IMG/VR virus record: IMGVR_UViG_3300015264_000030
Span: 1-53,402 of that record
Strand: one strand, 5' to 3'
Source: a virus
DNA: 53,402 nucleotides
A model generated the notes under the pieces. The model saw only the letters and a program-made list of their open reading frames with translations, did not search any database and was not told the DNA's origin. Both the position numbers and the translations under genes were made by a program. Of this stretch, positions 22,877 through 32,816 are shown in pieces (position 1 is the first letter of the stretch; every line of letters begins with the position of its first letter).

Positions 22877-23710
22877 ATGATTGCACCACAATTAGATAAT
22901 TTGGTTGTTTCGAGCTTTTTGCTTTTTATTGACCACGAAATTCAGAGACAGGGCAACTCCTATTCCAATAAGAGCGGCTTGTTTTATCCTGAACAGAGTG
23001 ACGTTTCTGGACTTTATATTTACTCTTGTCCTTATCTTCAACTTTGTAATGATACTTCTATTAGTGGTGCGAATATCATGTCTGGTATTTATTTGAATGG
23101 TGTTTTTGTTAAAGTGGGACAAAGTGGATTGGTTGCAATAAATCATTATGATGGTGATGTTAAATTTAATACTCCATTGCCAAAAAATACAGTCGTAAGT
23201 GGAAATTTTGCAGTAAAAGATTTTAATATTTATCTTGCTGACCAGCCTGATTACAATATCATCTTATCTGATAAATATTCTTCAAATCCAAAATATGCAC
23301 AGCAGGCAACCGGTATTCCTCTTGGAAATAAAATTATGCCAGCCGTTTTCCTTGTTCCGAAAGAACAGGAGGCAAAAGACCTTGTTTTTGGCGGTATTGA
23401 TGATAATGCAATGAGAATTAGAGCAATGGTAGTATGCGAAAATGTATATCAAAGAGTGGCTGTATGTGGTATTTTGAAAAATTTCAAGTTAAGACAATTC
23501 CCGTTAATTGCATCAACTCCTTTTGATTACCTAGGAAATATGACAGGAATCAACTATAATTATACTGGTTTGCCTTATTACGGCCTATATTCTCCATTTG
23601 TTCGCAGGGCAAAAGTCAACGAAATACCAGAAGTAGGGTCATATACTGATGTAACCAAGCAGTTTGCAATGGTAGATTTCGATGTTTCTGTTTGGGCAAG
23701 CCACTTGTAA
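22877..23710 (+). CDS. Structural protein next to tail tube, possible tail terminator region
   Basis: A 277-aa protein of unrecognised family. MIAPQLDNLVVSSFLLFIDHEIQ at the start is a hydrophobic helix but not a clean membrane segment. A middle region with GLFYPEQSDVSGLYIY and ANIMSGIYLNGVFVKVGQ shows the phage's Ser-Gly style. The C-terminal part (IRAMVVCENVYQRVAVCGIL, VDFDVSVWASHL) is beta-rich. Position between the neck genes and the tube suggests a tail terminator/completion or tube-like protein. A TATAAT box precedes it. Confidence 0.45.
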   Translation: MIAPQLDNLVVSSFLLFIDHEIQRQGNSYSNKSGLFYPEQSDVSGLYIYSCPYLQLCNDTSISGANIMSGIYLNGVFVKVGQSGLVAINHYDGDVKFNTPLPKNTVVSGNFAVKDFNIYLADQPDYNIILSDKYSSNPKYAQQATGIPLGNKIMPAVFLVPKEQEAKDLVFGGIDDNAMRIRAMVVCENVYQRVAVCGILKNFKLRQFPLIASTPFDYLGNMTGINYNYTGLPYYGLYSPFVRRAKVNEIPEVGSYTDVTKQFAMVDFDVSVWASHL

Positions 23711-23737
23711 AAATCCTTTCTCAAAATCCTTATTTTA

Positions 23738-23746
23738 CTGTAATAG
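23738..23746 (+). promoter_or_regulatory. Candidate promoter motif CTGTAATAG
   Basis: TGTAATAG 32 nt before the tail tube ATG, giving a longer leader than elsewhere; the leader contains AGAAGAC as a weak ribosome site and a direct repeat AAAATCCTT at about 23710-23718 and 23724-23732. Confidence 0.4.
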
Positions 23747-23775
23747 ATTAAAGAAGACAGAAACAAATAATATTT

Positions 23776-24693
23776 ATGTCCACCACCATTAACAGAATCG
23801 CGTATTTCGCTCAATCTGGTATGCTTACATACGGAACTGGGCAAACAATCACCCTTCCAATTAACTCCGCTAATATCGAAGTAACTCGTCCAATCGAGGC
23901 CATTACTTCTTTCGGCACATTTAATTCTTTGAATGAAGCTCAAACAAATTTAACAACTTGTAAATCAACTTTGAAGGGATATTTGGGTTCTGGTTCTGGT
24001 TTGACAACTTTATCAGCCGCAGTCCTCTCTGGTTTGATTACTTCAACCCAAACTGGAACTGGTGCTGGCGGTATTTCTATTACTGTTTCTCCGGGTGGTT
24101 TTACAATGACTGGCATTCTTACGAACATCGGTCTTGATATTGCGATGGGTGGATTCGGTACGTTTGATTTGGGATTTGCGGGTGTTGGTCAACCAACCAT
24201 CGTTCCTCCAACCTCTGCTCAGGCTGTTGCTGGAACTGCTGCCTTGGCTATTTCTCCTATTACAACAATGTCAGTCGGAACACAGGGTCTTTTGTCTGGT
24301 GCCGCAGCTACATCAATCAAATTTGCTTACGATTTGCCAACGGATGTTCTTTCAGCTTTGGGTGATAATCCAAACGCTTCTCAAGGCAATTTGGTAAGTA
24401 TTATCGCTACAAAGGCTCCTTATAAAACGACATTGAGTGTTGAAGGTTATGGAGTTGACCCAACGATTCTTGATACAGCTTTGGCTGCTGGTGTTTCTAT
24501 TGGAACGATTAACATTGTTCTTCCTCACGGCAAGGTTAATGCTCGTTCATTTAATCAGGCCGCTGGTCAAGCTAGTGCGTCATTTAGTTATTCAGCAGAA
24601 GATGTTTCGGCTACCTTGACTGATATTGTCATTAGTGGTTATCAGCAATCAAACGCAAACATTGGTTCATTTGGCCCTGCTTACGGTGCTTAA
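23776..24693 (+). CDS. Major tail tube protein
   Basis: A 305-aa protein with the features of a tail tube subunit. It opens RIAYFAQSGMLTYGTGQTITLPINSANIEVTRPIEAITSFG, a beta-rich start like tube proteins. It ends with VLPHGKVNARSFNQAAGQASASFSYSAEDVSATLTDIVI. It lies before the tail chaperones and tape measure and is followed by a strong terminator, both expected of this abundant protein. A Ser/Thr/Gly-rich insert at about 60-180 (including TQTGTGAGGISITVSPGG) may be an extra surface domain. Codon choice is capsid-like. Confidence 0.75.
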   Translation: MSTTINRIAYFAQSGMLTYGTGQTITLPINSANIEVTRPIEAITSFGTFNSLNEAQTNLTTCKSTLKGYLGSGSGLTTLSAAVLSGLITSTQTGTGAGGISITVSPGGFTMTGILTNIGLDIAMGGFGTFDLGFAGVGQPTIVPPTSAQAVAGTAALAISPITTMSVGTQGLLSGAAATSIKFAYDLPTDVLSALGDNPNASQGNLVSIIATKAPYKTTLSVEGYGVDPTILDTALAAGVSIGTINIVLPHGKVNARSFNQAAGQASASFSYSAEDVSATLTDIVISGYQQSNANIGSFGPAYGA

Positions 24694-24710
24694 TCCTAGT
24701 GGAATTACTT

Positions 24711-24750
24711 CAAAAGCCCGCGACCCAAAAGGTTGTGGGTTTTTTGTTTT
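24711..24750 (+). terminator. Intrinsic terminator after the tail tube gene
   Basis: Stem of nine pairs (24717-24725 with 24731-24739, two G-T pairs), extended by AAAAG/TTTTT, followed by TTTTTTGTTTT. Separates the abundant tube transcript from the chaperone and tape measure genes. Confidence 0.9.
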
Positions 24751-24755
24751 AGGGC

Positions 24756-24761
24756 TATAAT
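24756..24761 (+). promoter_or_regulatory. TATAAT box restarting transcription after the tail tube terminator
   Basis: TATAAT just after the terminator; an AAGGA ribosome site follows 21 nt later, before the ATG at 24783. Confidence 0.4.
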
Positions 24762-24782
24762 AATGTAGGAACAAGGATTTTT

Positions 24783-25061
24783 ATGGTTGAAGACAATCTA
24801 ATAAAATTACAGGTAGAAAAAGAGATTACTTCTCTATTTAAGAATTATCTTGAACTGGCGGAACATCTTCATTTAGATGAAAAGCAGCACGCTGAACTTC
24901 GCAAGCGCGTGCTTGATAGAGGGAATGATACCATAAGAAATATTTTACTTTTTTTAGGATATTTTGACTTCCAAATCAATCCAGAAAGAGTTAATGAAGC
25001 CGCTAAGAGACAACAAGTAGTATTCAAAAAAACTTTCGTTTCTGAGCCGGTAATCATATAA
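24783..25061 (+). CDS. Small helical protein at the head of the chaperone cluster
   Basis: A 92-aa charged helical protein (LQVEKEITSLFKNYLELAEHLHLDEKQHAELRKRVLDRGND). It lies directly before two longer proteins that fill the usual tail-assembly-chaperone slot, so it may belong to that set. No SG or TG dipeptides, as expected for a non-virion assembly factor. AAGGA at 24773-24777 supports the start. Function unknown. Confidence 0.55.
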   Translation: MVEDNLIKLQVEKEITSLFKNYLELAEHLHLDEKQHAELRKRVLDRGNDTIRNILLFLGYFDFQINPERVNEAAKRQQVVFKKTFVSEPVII

Positions 25062-25065
25062 TAAG

Positions 25066-25908
25066 ATGACTATGGAAAAGGCACAGAATAAGTATATTTA
25101 CGAATCAACTGTTCTAAAACAGGTGGAAGATAAAGTCCCAGAAGACCGCATTGAAAATGGCGAAAAAATCGAAGTCATCAAGACTGTTAAGACTGTCAAA
25201 CCAATAAAGATTGCACTTTTGAGGCCAGACAGAAAACGCTATAAAGAGGCGGAAATTTTCTATGCCAAAAGACTTTCTCATTATCTCAAAGAGGGACTTC
25301 TTCCGCACTCTCTCGTTTCAAAGCGTTATCTAAATGATGGCGGGCCTCTTAGTGAGGATGAAAAGAGACTTGTTCAATCATTGCGAGATACCTATGTTCG
25401 ACTTCAAGAAGAATATTTCGATATGAAGTCTCCATTAACAGATATTCAAGCAGAACGTCGCGCAGGAATTATTCTTGAATTAAATGAAATTAACAAAACC
25501 TTACGAGACATTCAGAGTAATTATTCCGATATTTTCTCAAATACTGCTGAGGCCAAGGGAAAATCTGATACTATCGAATGGTGGATTCTGAACATTTCAT
25601 TGGTTGATTTGGAAAGTAAAGAATATAAGCCTCTTTTTGGCAATGGAGATTTTGAATCCCGCATGAAGTTACTTGATGACCTTGAAGCGAAGAATGATGA
25701 ATTCCTTAATGAAATTGTTAAGAAACTTTCATATTTCATTTCATTTTGGCATACGGCTGGCCCTGATATTTCAAATGATGATTTCAAATCAGCAGAAGAA
25801 AACTACAATCTAAGCGTCACTAAATACCGTCTCGAAGAAATTGCCCTTCCGTTAGAACCAAATCCAATGCTTTTAGAAACTATTACCCCTGAAATAAAGA
25901 CCTTCTAA
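25066..25908 (+). CDS. Probable tail assembly chaperone 1
   Basis: A 280-aa acidic, largely helical protein between the tail tube and the tape measure, the position of lambda G-type chaperones that coat the tape measure during tail assembly. Visible features are a repeated basic/acidic N-terminus (VIKTVKTVKPIKIALLRPDR), long helices and an WWILNISLVDLESKEYKPLF segment. It contains no SG or TG dipeptide in 280 residues, in sharp contrast to the virion proteins. A second ATG six nt downstream (25072) is an alternative start. The next gene begins one nt after its stop. Confidence 0.55.
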   Translation: MTMEKAQNKYIYESTVLKQVEDKVPEDRIENGEKIEVIKTVKTVKPIKIALLRPDRKRYKEAEIFYAKRLSHYLKEGLLPHSLVSKRYLNDGGPLSEDEKRLVQSLRDTYVRLQEEYFDMKSPLTDIQAERRAGIILELNEINKTLRDIQSNYSDIFSNTAEAKGKSDTIEWWILNISLVDLESKEYKPLFGNGDFESRMKLLDDLEAKNDEFLNEIVKKLSYFISFWHTAGPDISNDDFKSAEENYNLSVTKYRLEEIALPLEPNPMLLETITPEIKTF

Positions 25909-25909
25909 T

Positions 25910-26767
25910 GTGGAAAAAATCTACAAAACAATATCAGAGATTGATGAATTAAAACTCATTTATTTTGAGATACTGGATGGTTTCAGCTATGATGTAGGCT
26001 CCTCTCTATACATTAGGCATTTTTCTGATAAAGAGAGTCATTTAGTGCTTCAAAAACGAATTGAATTATCTCGTTATTATGCTTCTGAGGGCGTCCCACA
26101 TGAATCTCAATTATTGTCTAATGCCATTGAAAATGAAGAATGGTCTGATGAAAAAGAAACTCAAATTCTAACTCTAAAGTATCTCATTTCTGATAATGAA
26201 AGAAATTTACCAAATATTCTATGGCAACAGCGTCCATTGATTGAGAATATAATCAAGCAAAAGAAAAATGAACTTGCAGAGCTTCTCTTTGAGAGGAAGC
26301 ATACTTTGGGTAGAAATATTGAAGATTTGGTTGATGAGGACGTTAATGATTTTGTTGTTTATTTATCTATTTTCAAAGATGCTAATTTGAAGAATCATAT
26401 TGATAAGACTTATGATGATTTCCAGCAATGGGAACCCACAAAAATATCAGAATTAAATAATATTCTCATATCTCAATATTCAAAATTTTCAGAAGATAAA
26501 ATTAAAGGTATCGCTATTCTCCCGATGTTCCTAAATAAGCTAAGTTATTCAAAAGATAATATCGGTTCATTTCTAAAAAGACCTGTGGCCGATTTATCTC
26601 ATCATCAGAGTTATCTCTTTTCCTTGGGCGTCCGAAATCTTAATATCTTGGGTTACGCCAAAGGAAATCCACCAGACTTGAGTTTGGAAGCAAAAATCCA
26701 AGATGTAATCCAGTGGTATGACCTTCAATACTCGCTGAATATTGCCAAGAAAAACCAGCAAGAATAG
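25910..26767 (+). CDS. Probable tail assembly chaperone 2
   Basis: A 285-aa helical, charged protein with a GTG start, one nucleotide after the previous stop (TAATGTG, a variant of the usual TAATATG). Like its neighbour it has no SG or TG dipeptides and sits before the tape measure. In lambda-like phages the second chaperone is made by a ribosomal frameshift. Here the ORF is in the +1 frame relative to its neighbour, but no slippery site was identified and separate coupled translation is simpler. Ends with TAG. Confidence 0.5.
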   Translation: MEKIYKTISEIDELKLIYFEILDGFSYDVGSSLYIRHFSDKESHLVLQKRIELSRYYASEGVPHESQLLSNAIENEEWSDEKETQILTLKYLISDNERNLPNILWQQRPLIENIIKQKKNELAELLFERKHTLGRNIEDLVDEDVNDFVVYLSIFKDANLKNHIDKTYDDFQQWEPTKISELNNILISQYSKFSEDKIKGIAILPMFLNKLSYSKDNIGSFLKRPVADLSHHQSYLFSLGVRNLNILGYAKGNPPDLSLEAKIQDVIQWYDLQYSLNIAKKNQQE

Positions 26768-26773
26768 TGTAAT
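26767..26773 (+). promoter_or_regulatory. Candidate late promoter motif GTGTAAT
   Basis: GTGTAATG overlapping the stop of the chaperone gene; 20 nt before the tape measure ATG at 26794. Confidence 0.45.
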
Positions 26774-26793
26774 GACTATTGTTAGTTAGACTT

Positions 26794-29700
26794 ATGGCAC
26801 AGCCGTTAATGCAGATGGGTGTTTTAGTAACACCCTATATTAACCAACAAGGATTCAATGCGATGGCAAAATCGCAGGGGGCGAACTTCGCTGCCCAATT
26901 CCAAAATGGTATGGCGAGGGCTGCACAGCCTTTAGGTCGTATTACAGGCCAAGTTTCTGAATTTGAAAAGTCTATGGCTGCGGCCAATGCCCGTGTTTTG
27001 GCCTTCGGAGCTTCTGCTGGTTCTATTTATCTCGTCAAAGATGCTTTTGAAAAGATGATTTCTTCGACAATCGAAGTCGAAAAGAGTCTAGCCAACATCA
27101 ACACAATTTTGCAACTTGGTCAAGGAGCGTTAAAAACATTTTCTTCTGAAATGTTCAAAACTGCTTCAATGACTGGACAAACTTTCCAAACCGCTAGTCA
27201 AGTGGCACTTGAATTTGCTCGTCACGGTGTTAGTGCTTCTGAAACTGCAAAACGTATGACTTCTGCGATGCAGTTAATGAGAATTTCTGGATTAAGCGCG
27301 TCTGAATCTGTAAATGCTATTACTGCTGCAATCAACGCCTTCAATAAGGAGGGTCTTTCATCTGAGGATATTGTAGGTAGATTAACTGCTGTTGACACAA
27401 AATTCGCTGTGAGCGCGCAAGACTTAGCAAAAGCCATTGAGCGTGTGGGTTCAACGGCAACCGAAGCTGGCGTTAAATTTAATCAACTCTTGGGGCTAGT
27501 AACTGCTGTTCAAACGGCAACGGCGCGTGGTGGTGCTGTTATAGGTAACGCTTTCAAATCCATTTTTACGAGATTGGCTCGTCCAGAAGTTTTGAGTGAT
27601 TTGGAAGCTATTGGAATTACAACTAGGAACGCTTCTGGTCAAATTCTTCCGATGGTTGATTTATTAAAGAGACTGGCCTCCCAATACAATACTCTTAACT
27701 ATGCTCAGAAATCATTTGTGACCGAAGCTGTTGGAGGGGTTTATCAAGTCAATATTTTGAAGGCCGGACTAGCAGATTTGGGTCGAGGATTTTCAATCTA
27801 TGATAAGGCTGCTATTGCGGCAAGTCAATCTACTGGTCTTATCGAACAACGTATGGCATCTTTGAATGATACCATTGCTGCGAAACTTAATACAACCACG
27901 CTTCAATTCACAAGATTAGTTTCTTCATTTGGAACTACTGGTTTTGGTTCTGGAACAAAGAGTGGATTGGATTCATTCAACAAACAAATCGAAGCAATCG
28001 GAAATGGTCTTGATGATGTTTCCGAAAAATCTGGATTTGGAGATAAAATTGGTCATAGTTTGGCTCAGGGGGTTGCCAAAGGTTTGGGAGATATTGTCTC
28101 TGGGCCGGGAATTCAAATCGCAATGGCTCTTGTAACGAAAATTGCAAAAGGACTTGGTTCTTTCGCATATCAATCATCAAGGGAATTCATGGGACTCAAT
28201 GAACCCATGAAGCAACAGGCTGCTGTTCAGCAAAGTATTACAGGTTTCTTACAACAAAATGTTGGTTTAGTAAATCAATGGGCTAGAGGTCAACTCAGTT
28301 TGAACACTTTGGTTGGAGTCTATCTCCAAACAATGAAAAATGCTAGTATCGCTCAAGGGCAAATGACAAACATGGTTGGCCGAGCCACTCCTTTAGTTGG
28401 GGGAAGTGTCCATGCGGGTCATGTAGCCGGTTCAAATTTCGTTCCTAACTTTGGATTACCAAATATTCGAGTTGGGGATAAGGCATTAAGCGGATTAGAT
28501 TGGCTTTCAGAACAAGAAGCTATTAAAAAGGCTCTAGTTAGAGAAAAGTCTCCCACGGCAACCGTTGGTTTTTCATCTATAATTGCTTCACCACAAAATC
28601 CTTTGGGAGCATTGGTTTATGATAAAGCTTATCAAAAGAGTCCAGATGATGCTTTTCGTCAGCATTTATTTCTCGGACAAACTGATTTGAAAAATATGGG
28701 TTCTTCAATTAGCTCTAATAGGTTTGTTCCAAACTTCGGTATAGCAGACTCTCTTGCTCTAGGAGCTTTGCAAGGAACTTTTAATAATATCAATGGTGTT
28801 TTAAGTCCTCTTTCTTATCATTATAATAAACAACTTGAATTGGTAAGGAAAATGAATGAACAATATACAGCGTTGACAAGTCAAATTCGCGCCGGTGGTA
28901 TTGTTAAATATAATGGAAATGTTTATGATAATAAAACCGCTTCTGGTGGAATTAGCGTAGCTCAAAATCTACGCGATTTTATGTTGGATTTCAGACAGCA
29001 AAATCGTGGATTTACTGGTTCACCATTAGCTCAAGGTAATCAAAATACTGCGTATGACACATACCGTCAAAATGTTCAAAAGACTCAGGCTAAATTAAGC
29101 ACTTATGCAACATTTGGTATGGTCGGTGCGCCTTTGGCACTTGAAACTGGTGCTAGTTTTGCGAAAAATTTTGGAAAACTTGATTTATCAAAAGGACTTG
29201 AATCATTTTCGGCTGGCGTTACTGAAGCCGGACAACTTCTTTCAACTTTCCCTAATAAGTTGGGTGTTATGCTTGCTTCAACTGCCGGTATTAAGTCTTT
29301 CTCTGATTCTCTCTCAATCATGGTGTCTGGATTTGGAAAACAAGAAAGAGCTTTCGATTTAGCAAGCACTAAAGCTGAAAAAATGGCGAGTGCGGGAAAT
29401 TCAGTTCTTGAAACTTTTGAAAGACTAAGAACGGCTACAACTGATGCAACAGTTACTCTTGACGAGTATCAGTCTTTACAAACTAAATATGCTAAATCTT
29501 TAATGGAACTTGCATCAATTCAGCCTTATGGCGCAGGAATAGTTCAAAAACTTGCTGGTGCCGGAACTGCTGATGAAAAACGACAAATTATTAGTCAAGC
29601 TATTGATGCTCAATCACAAGCAAAGGGGGAGGCCGGTATTAAGATGCAGTTGGCTCAACTTATTGCCCAAAGCTCTGTTTTTGGAATAGGTTATGGAGAA

Positions 29701-32700
29701 AATCGTCGAGGGGGAATTTTCGCTGCTACTAATCCAACCGATTTGTTAGAGAAACAGAGTCTTCTTTCTGCAACAGCGGTTCAAATGGAACAGGGTGCGA
29801 TGAATTCTGACAGACTTCCAAAGGGTTTTGCTGAACGAATGAAGAATTTTGCTTTAACGAATGAAGATGTATCTTCGATTACTAGAGAAGCATCTAAAAG
29901 TCCTATCTTAGAAGGACTTGGAAAAAATTCTATCTCACAAATCATGGAACAATTTGGCTATGAGATTAGTAAATTTAAGATTCCTGCTGGTGTATCTCCT
30001 GATGATTGGAAGAAGCATATCCAATCTCTTAACGAATTAACTGCAAAAGAAACCTCTATTCGTTTGAAGTATAATCAGGAACTTCAAAATATTCTCCAAA
30101 GGGGAAATATCCTTTCTAACTTCGCCTTAACTAGCGGGGCCGGAATTATTGAATCAAAATACCGTGCAGATACTTTTGAAACATTTAAGCAGGGTCAAAC
30201 TAATCAACTTGCTGGATTAACGACTTCCGAAATACCCATGATTATCCGTCGTAGTCAAACCAAATCTCAAGAAATTAAAGACCAAATGACTCGTGATTTA
30301 GCTGTAAATACAAATAAAGGAGCAAGAGAACTTAGTTCCACTTTTGGTAAAACTATTAGCGAAGGATTACTTGCTGGATTAGATGCGACAGATGCGAAAA
30401 CAAATGCAGTTCTGTCTTTGCCAATAGATAAAATCAACGCAAGAAAATATCTTGATACCCGACAAACGATGTTTGCAAATAATCCATCTGCTTTAATTGA
30501 AGCGGCTAAAAATCCTATGACATTTGCCGAAAAATTCTTAGGAAAAAAGAATGATGTAATTGGTGGAGGAAATGGAATTAGCAGTAACCTATACGATACT
30601 ATCGCTAATAAATTAAATACTGCGGCAAATGGACAACAGGAGAATATAGCGAGTATTTTGTTTGAAACGAAACAAATCACCGAAAAGGGATTGAATGATA
30701 TTGCCCAACTTAATCTCGAACAAATTGCGGCAATTAAAGAAGCTAGATTCCAAGAACTTGCTCAAGGTATTAAGGGTATTGATGAATTAGCAAGAGGTGG
30801 TGCTAGAAGGGCGAGACGTGAACTTCGTAGGGATGAATATATCTATGGGCATAGTCGAAGCACAATCAGAAGGGGAGAAGCGGCAAGAGACTTGCTTAAT
30901 TATATTCCTTCTGACCAAAGAGATTACAATAATCCTCAGATTAGGGGACTTTATAATACTGCTCAATCTGGTTCAAGTGCGGCTTTTAATTATATTTTTC
31001 GTGGTTCAATGTTACAAAATTTCGCTAATAGTGATGAAAGGTCATTTGCAAGAACATTTGGAAATTATAAAGGCGTTAATACTCCGGCAATAGGACTAGG
31101 AGGTGCTGGATTTGGAGCGGCGGCAACGAAAGGAATTGATGTATCTGGATTAACTACGGCTACTACTCTGGCTCAACAAGATTTAACTAATTTTGCAAAG
31201 AGTCTTGAAAATATTGGTGGTAGTTTAGAAAAATTCAAACAAGAGCTTCAAGATGTTAGTGCTTCTAGGACTATTGAGGGTAATAGATATGGTAATACTA
31301 ATAGCAACAATGTAAATTCGCCAACACCGCCGCCAGCAAGCCCTTGGATGGATAATTTGAAACAATATGGTTTGCCAGCCCTTAATGCTATTATTCAGTT
31401 GGCTTTTATCGCTGCCGCTTTCAAAAGAGGCGGGGCGTCTGGTGGTGGTTCAGCCGGTGGATTAGGAGGATTAGCTTCAACGATTTCTCCAAAACTCTTT
31501 GGTGGTGGTGGAAAAGCGGGATTTTTTGCAAGCACTACTGGGGCATTTTCGAGAGGCATGAACGAAGAATCATTTATTGGAAAAGGAATGTCTGGACAAT
31601 CAGCGGGTTCATTTCAAAAAATGGCTTTTAATTTGGGGAGTCGAACCGGTAGAATTTTAGCCCCTATTAGTGGGATTACCAGCGAAGCAGGTGATACTAG
31701 CAAGGCTCTAACTAGGGGTCTTAGAGGCGGTAATTTTATCGGTGCGGAAATGGCGGGACAATCTGCTGGTGCGCTTCAAAGCACCGCTTTTAAGATGGGT
31801 GGTGGTATAAGGGATTTGAGTATGATGGCAAATCCTTTTGGTGGTTGGAAAAATGCTGGTGCATTTGGAAAATTTATGAGAGTCGGAGGGGTTTTGGGTG
31901 CCGGACTAGGAGCCTATAATTCCTATGATAGTTTTAGGCGTGGTGATTATTCTGGCGGTGTGGTTGGTCTTGGAACAACCGCTCTTTCTTTTGCTGGGCC
32001 AGTCGGTCTTGCTGGTTCGATTGGAGTCAATGCAGTTCAAGCCGGGACAAATAAATACATGGGTTATCGAAACCAGATTGGGAATGAGCAAGGAAGAAGT
32101 GTATCCCTTGATATACAAAGTAGATTTATGAATAAGTATGGTAGTCAATATATGACTGCTGTAAAGAAGGGAATAGATGCTACTGATGCAGACAAAGCTT
32201 TCATGGAGACTTATGAAAGGGCAACTGGAAGTAGCGCCTTTAGAACTAAGGGCGGTGTTATACAGAAACAAGCAACAGATTTTTTCACCTCAAACAAGAA
32301 TCTTTTTCTTAAAAATTCCGTTGCCCCAGTGGGAACTTTTGAAAAAGGAGGAGTCCTTTATGGATTTAATAGTAACAAAAGCTATTCTAAAATTGGAAAT
32401 ACTGGAGATGCAAACAAAGATGCAGAAATTAGGGCATATACTCAAAAACACGAAGCTGAAAGGGAAAGGATAATGGAAAACCTTACGAGAACTACCCAAG
32501 GAAAACAGTATCTCGATTCTTTGAATGGAAGGGCTGAAAATTATGCCTATGATGTTACTAATAAGAAATTTTTTCCTAATCAACAAGTTGCTACGACACA
32601 AGCACCAGCGCAAGCTCCAAGTCAAAAATCGCCAGTTCAAGATGTTAAAATTTTTGCCGAGCCAGCTACGGTTATAGTGAAACTTGAAGGAAATGATGGA

Positions 32701-32808
32701 ACTTTGTTGCAAACTATTCTAACAAAGTTAGCTTTTATGGAAACCCAAGTTAATGCACTCAAGGGGACTCCAAAACCTGCATCAGTTAATCAGGCCATTT
32801 CTCAGTAA
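26794..32808 (+). CDS. Tail tape measure protein
   Basis: A 2004-aa tape measure that sets tail length and is ejected into the host cell. The ATG at 26794 (MAQPLMQMGV) is chosen over the upstream TTG at 26779 because it fits the spacing after the promoter-like motif. Residues about 60-330 are a clear TP901-type tape measure core (VKDAFEKMISSTIEVEKSL, TASQVALEFARHGVSASETA, LVTAVQTATARGGAVIGNAF). Long helical stretches follow. FVPNFG occurs twice (about residues 547 and 643). Residues about 1530-1800 are Gly/Ala-rich and hydrophobic and include a repeated FIGKGMSGQSAGSFQ / FIGAEMAGQSAGALQ unit, possible membrane-interacting sequence. By length the tail would be about 300 nm. Confidence 0.95.
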   Translation: MAQPLMQMGVLVTPYINQQGFNAMAKSQGANFAAQFQNGMARAAQPLGRITGQVSEFEKSMAAANARVLAFGASAGSIYLVKDAFEKMISSTIEVEKSLANINTILQLGQGALKTFSSEMFKTASMTGQTFQTASQVALEFARHGVSASETAKRMTSAMQLMRISGLSASESVNAITAAINAFNKEGLSSEDIVGRLTAVDTKFAVSAQDLAKAIERVGSTATEAGVKFNQLLGLVTAVQTATARGGAVIGNAFKSIFTRLARPEVLSDLEAIGITTRNASGQILPMVDLLKRLASQYNTLNYAQKSFVTEAVGGVYQVNILKAGLADLGRGFSIYDKAAIAASQSTGLIEQRMASLNDTIAAKLNTTTLQFTRLVSSFGTTGFGSGTKSGLDSFNKQIEAIGNGLDDVSEKSGFGDKIGHSLAQGVAKGLGDIVSGPGIQIAMALVTKIAKGLGSFAYQSSREFMGLNEPMKQQAAVQQSITGFLQQNVGLVNQWARGQLSLNTLVGVYLQTMKNASIAQGQMTNMVGRATPLVGGSVHAGHVAGSNFVPNFGLPNIRVGDKALSGLDWLSEQEAIKKALVREKSPTATVGFSSIIASPQNPLGALVYDKAYQKSPDDAFRQHLFLGQTDLKNMGSSISSNRFVPNFGIADSLALGALQGTFNNINGVLSPLSYHYNKQLELVRKMNEQYTALTSQIRAGGIVKYNGNVYDNKTASGGISVAQNLRDFMLDFRQQNRGFTGSPLAQGNQNTAYDTYRQNVQKTQAKLSTYATFGMVGAPLALETGASFAKNFGKLDLSKGLESFSAGVTEAGQLLSTFPNKLGVMLASTAGIKSFSDSLSIMVSGFGKQERAFDLASTKAEKMASAGNSVLETFERLRTATTDATVTLDEYQSLQTKYAKSLMELASIQPYGAGIVQKLAGAGTADEKRQIISQAIDAQSQAKGEAGIKMQLAQLIAQSSVFGIGYGENRRGGIFAATNPTDLLEKQSLLSATAVQMEQGAMNSDRLPKGFAERMKNFALTNEDVSSITREASKSPILEGLGKNSISQIMEQFGYEISKFKIPAGVSPDDWKKHIQSLNELTAKETSIRLKYNQELQNILQRGNILSNFALTSGAGIIESKYRADTFETFKQGQTNQLAGLTTSEIPMIIRRSQTKSQEIKDQMTRDLAVNTNKGARELSSTFGKTISEGLLAGLDATDAKTNAVLSLPIDKINARKYLDTRQTMFANNPSALIEAAKNPMTFAEKFLGKKNDVIGGGNGISSNLYDTIANKLNTAANGQQENIASILFETKQITEKGLNDIAQLNLEQIAAIKEARFQELAQGIKGIDELARGGARRARRELRRDEYIYGHSRSTIRRGEAARDLLNYIPSDQRDYNNPQIRGLYNTAQSGSSAAFNYIFRGSMLQNFANSDERSFARTFGNYKGVNTPAIGLGGAGFGAAATKGIDVSGLTTATTLAQQDLTNFAKSLENIGGSLEKFKQELQDVSASRTIEGNRYGNTNSNNVNSPTPPPASPWMDNLKQYGLPALNAIIQLAFIAAAFKRGGASGGGSAGGLGGLASTISPKLFGGGGKAGFFASTTGAFSRGMNEESFIGKGMSGQSAGSFQKMAFNLGSRTGRILAPISGITSEAGDTSKALTRGLRGGNFIGAEMAGQSAGALQSTAFKMGGGIRDLSMMANPFGGWKNAGAFGKFMRVGGVLGAGLGAYNSYDSFRRGDYSGGVVGLGTTALSFAGPVGLAGSIGVNAVQAGTNKYMGYRNQIGNEQGRSVSLDIQSRFMNKYGSQYMTAVKKGIDATDADKAFMETYERATGSSAFRTKGGVIQKQATDFFTSNKNLFLKNSVAPVGTFEKGGVLYGFNSNKSYSKIGNTGDANKDAEIRAYTQKHEAERERIMENLTRTTQGKQYLDSLNGRAENYAYDVTNKKFFPNQQVATTQAPAQAPSQKSPVQDVKIFAEPATVIVKLEGNDGTLLQTILTKLAFMETQVNALKGTPKPASVNQAISQ

Positions 32809-32816
32809 AATAGAGT

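Noticed and set aside
22877-23710. Tail sheath protein before the tube
   Set aside because: At 277 aa it is much shorter than a sheath and shows no sheath-like C-terminal domain; the long tape measure with no baseplate wedge genes fits a non-contractile tail.
25890-25930. Programmed +1 frameshift joining the two chaperone-like ORFs
   Set aside because: No recognised slippery sequence was found, both ORFs are full length, and a GTG start one nucleotide after the stop gives an ordinary coupled junction.
30267-30680. 137-codon minus-strand ORF opposite the tape measure
   Set aside because: Antisense of helical tape-measure sequence, hydrophobic by reflection only.
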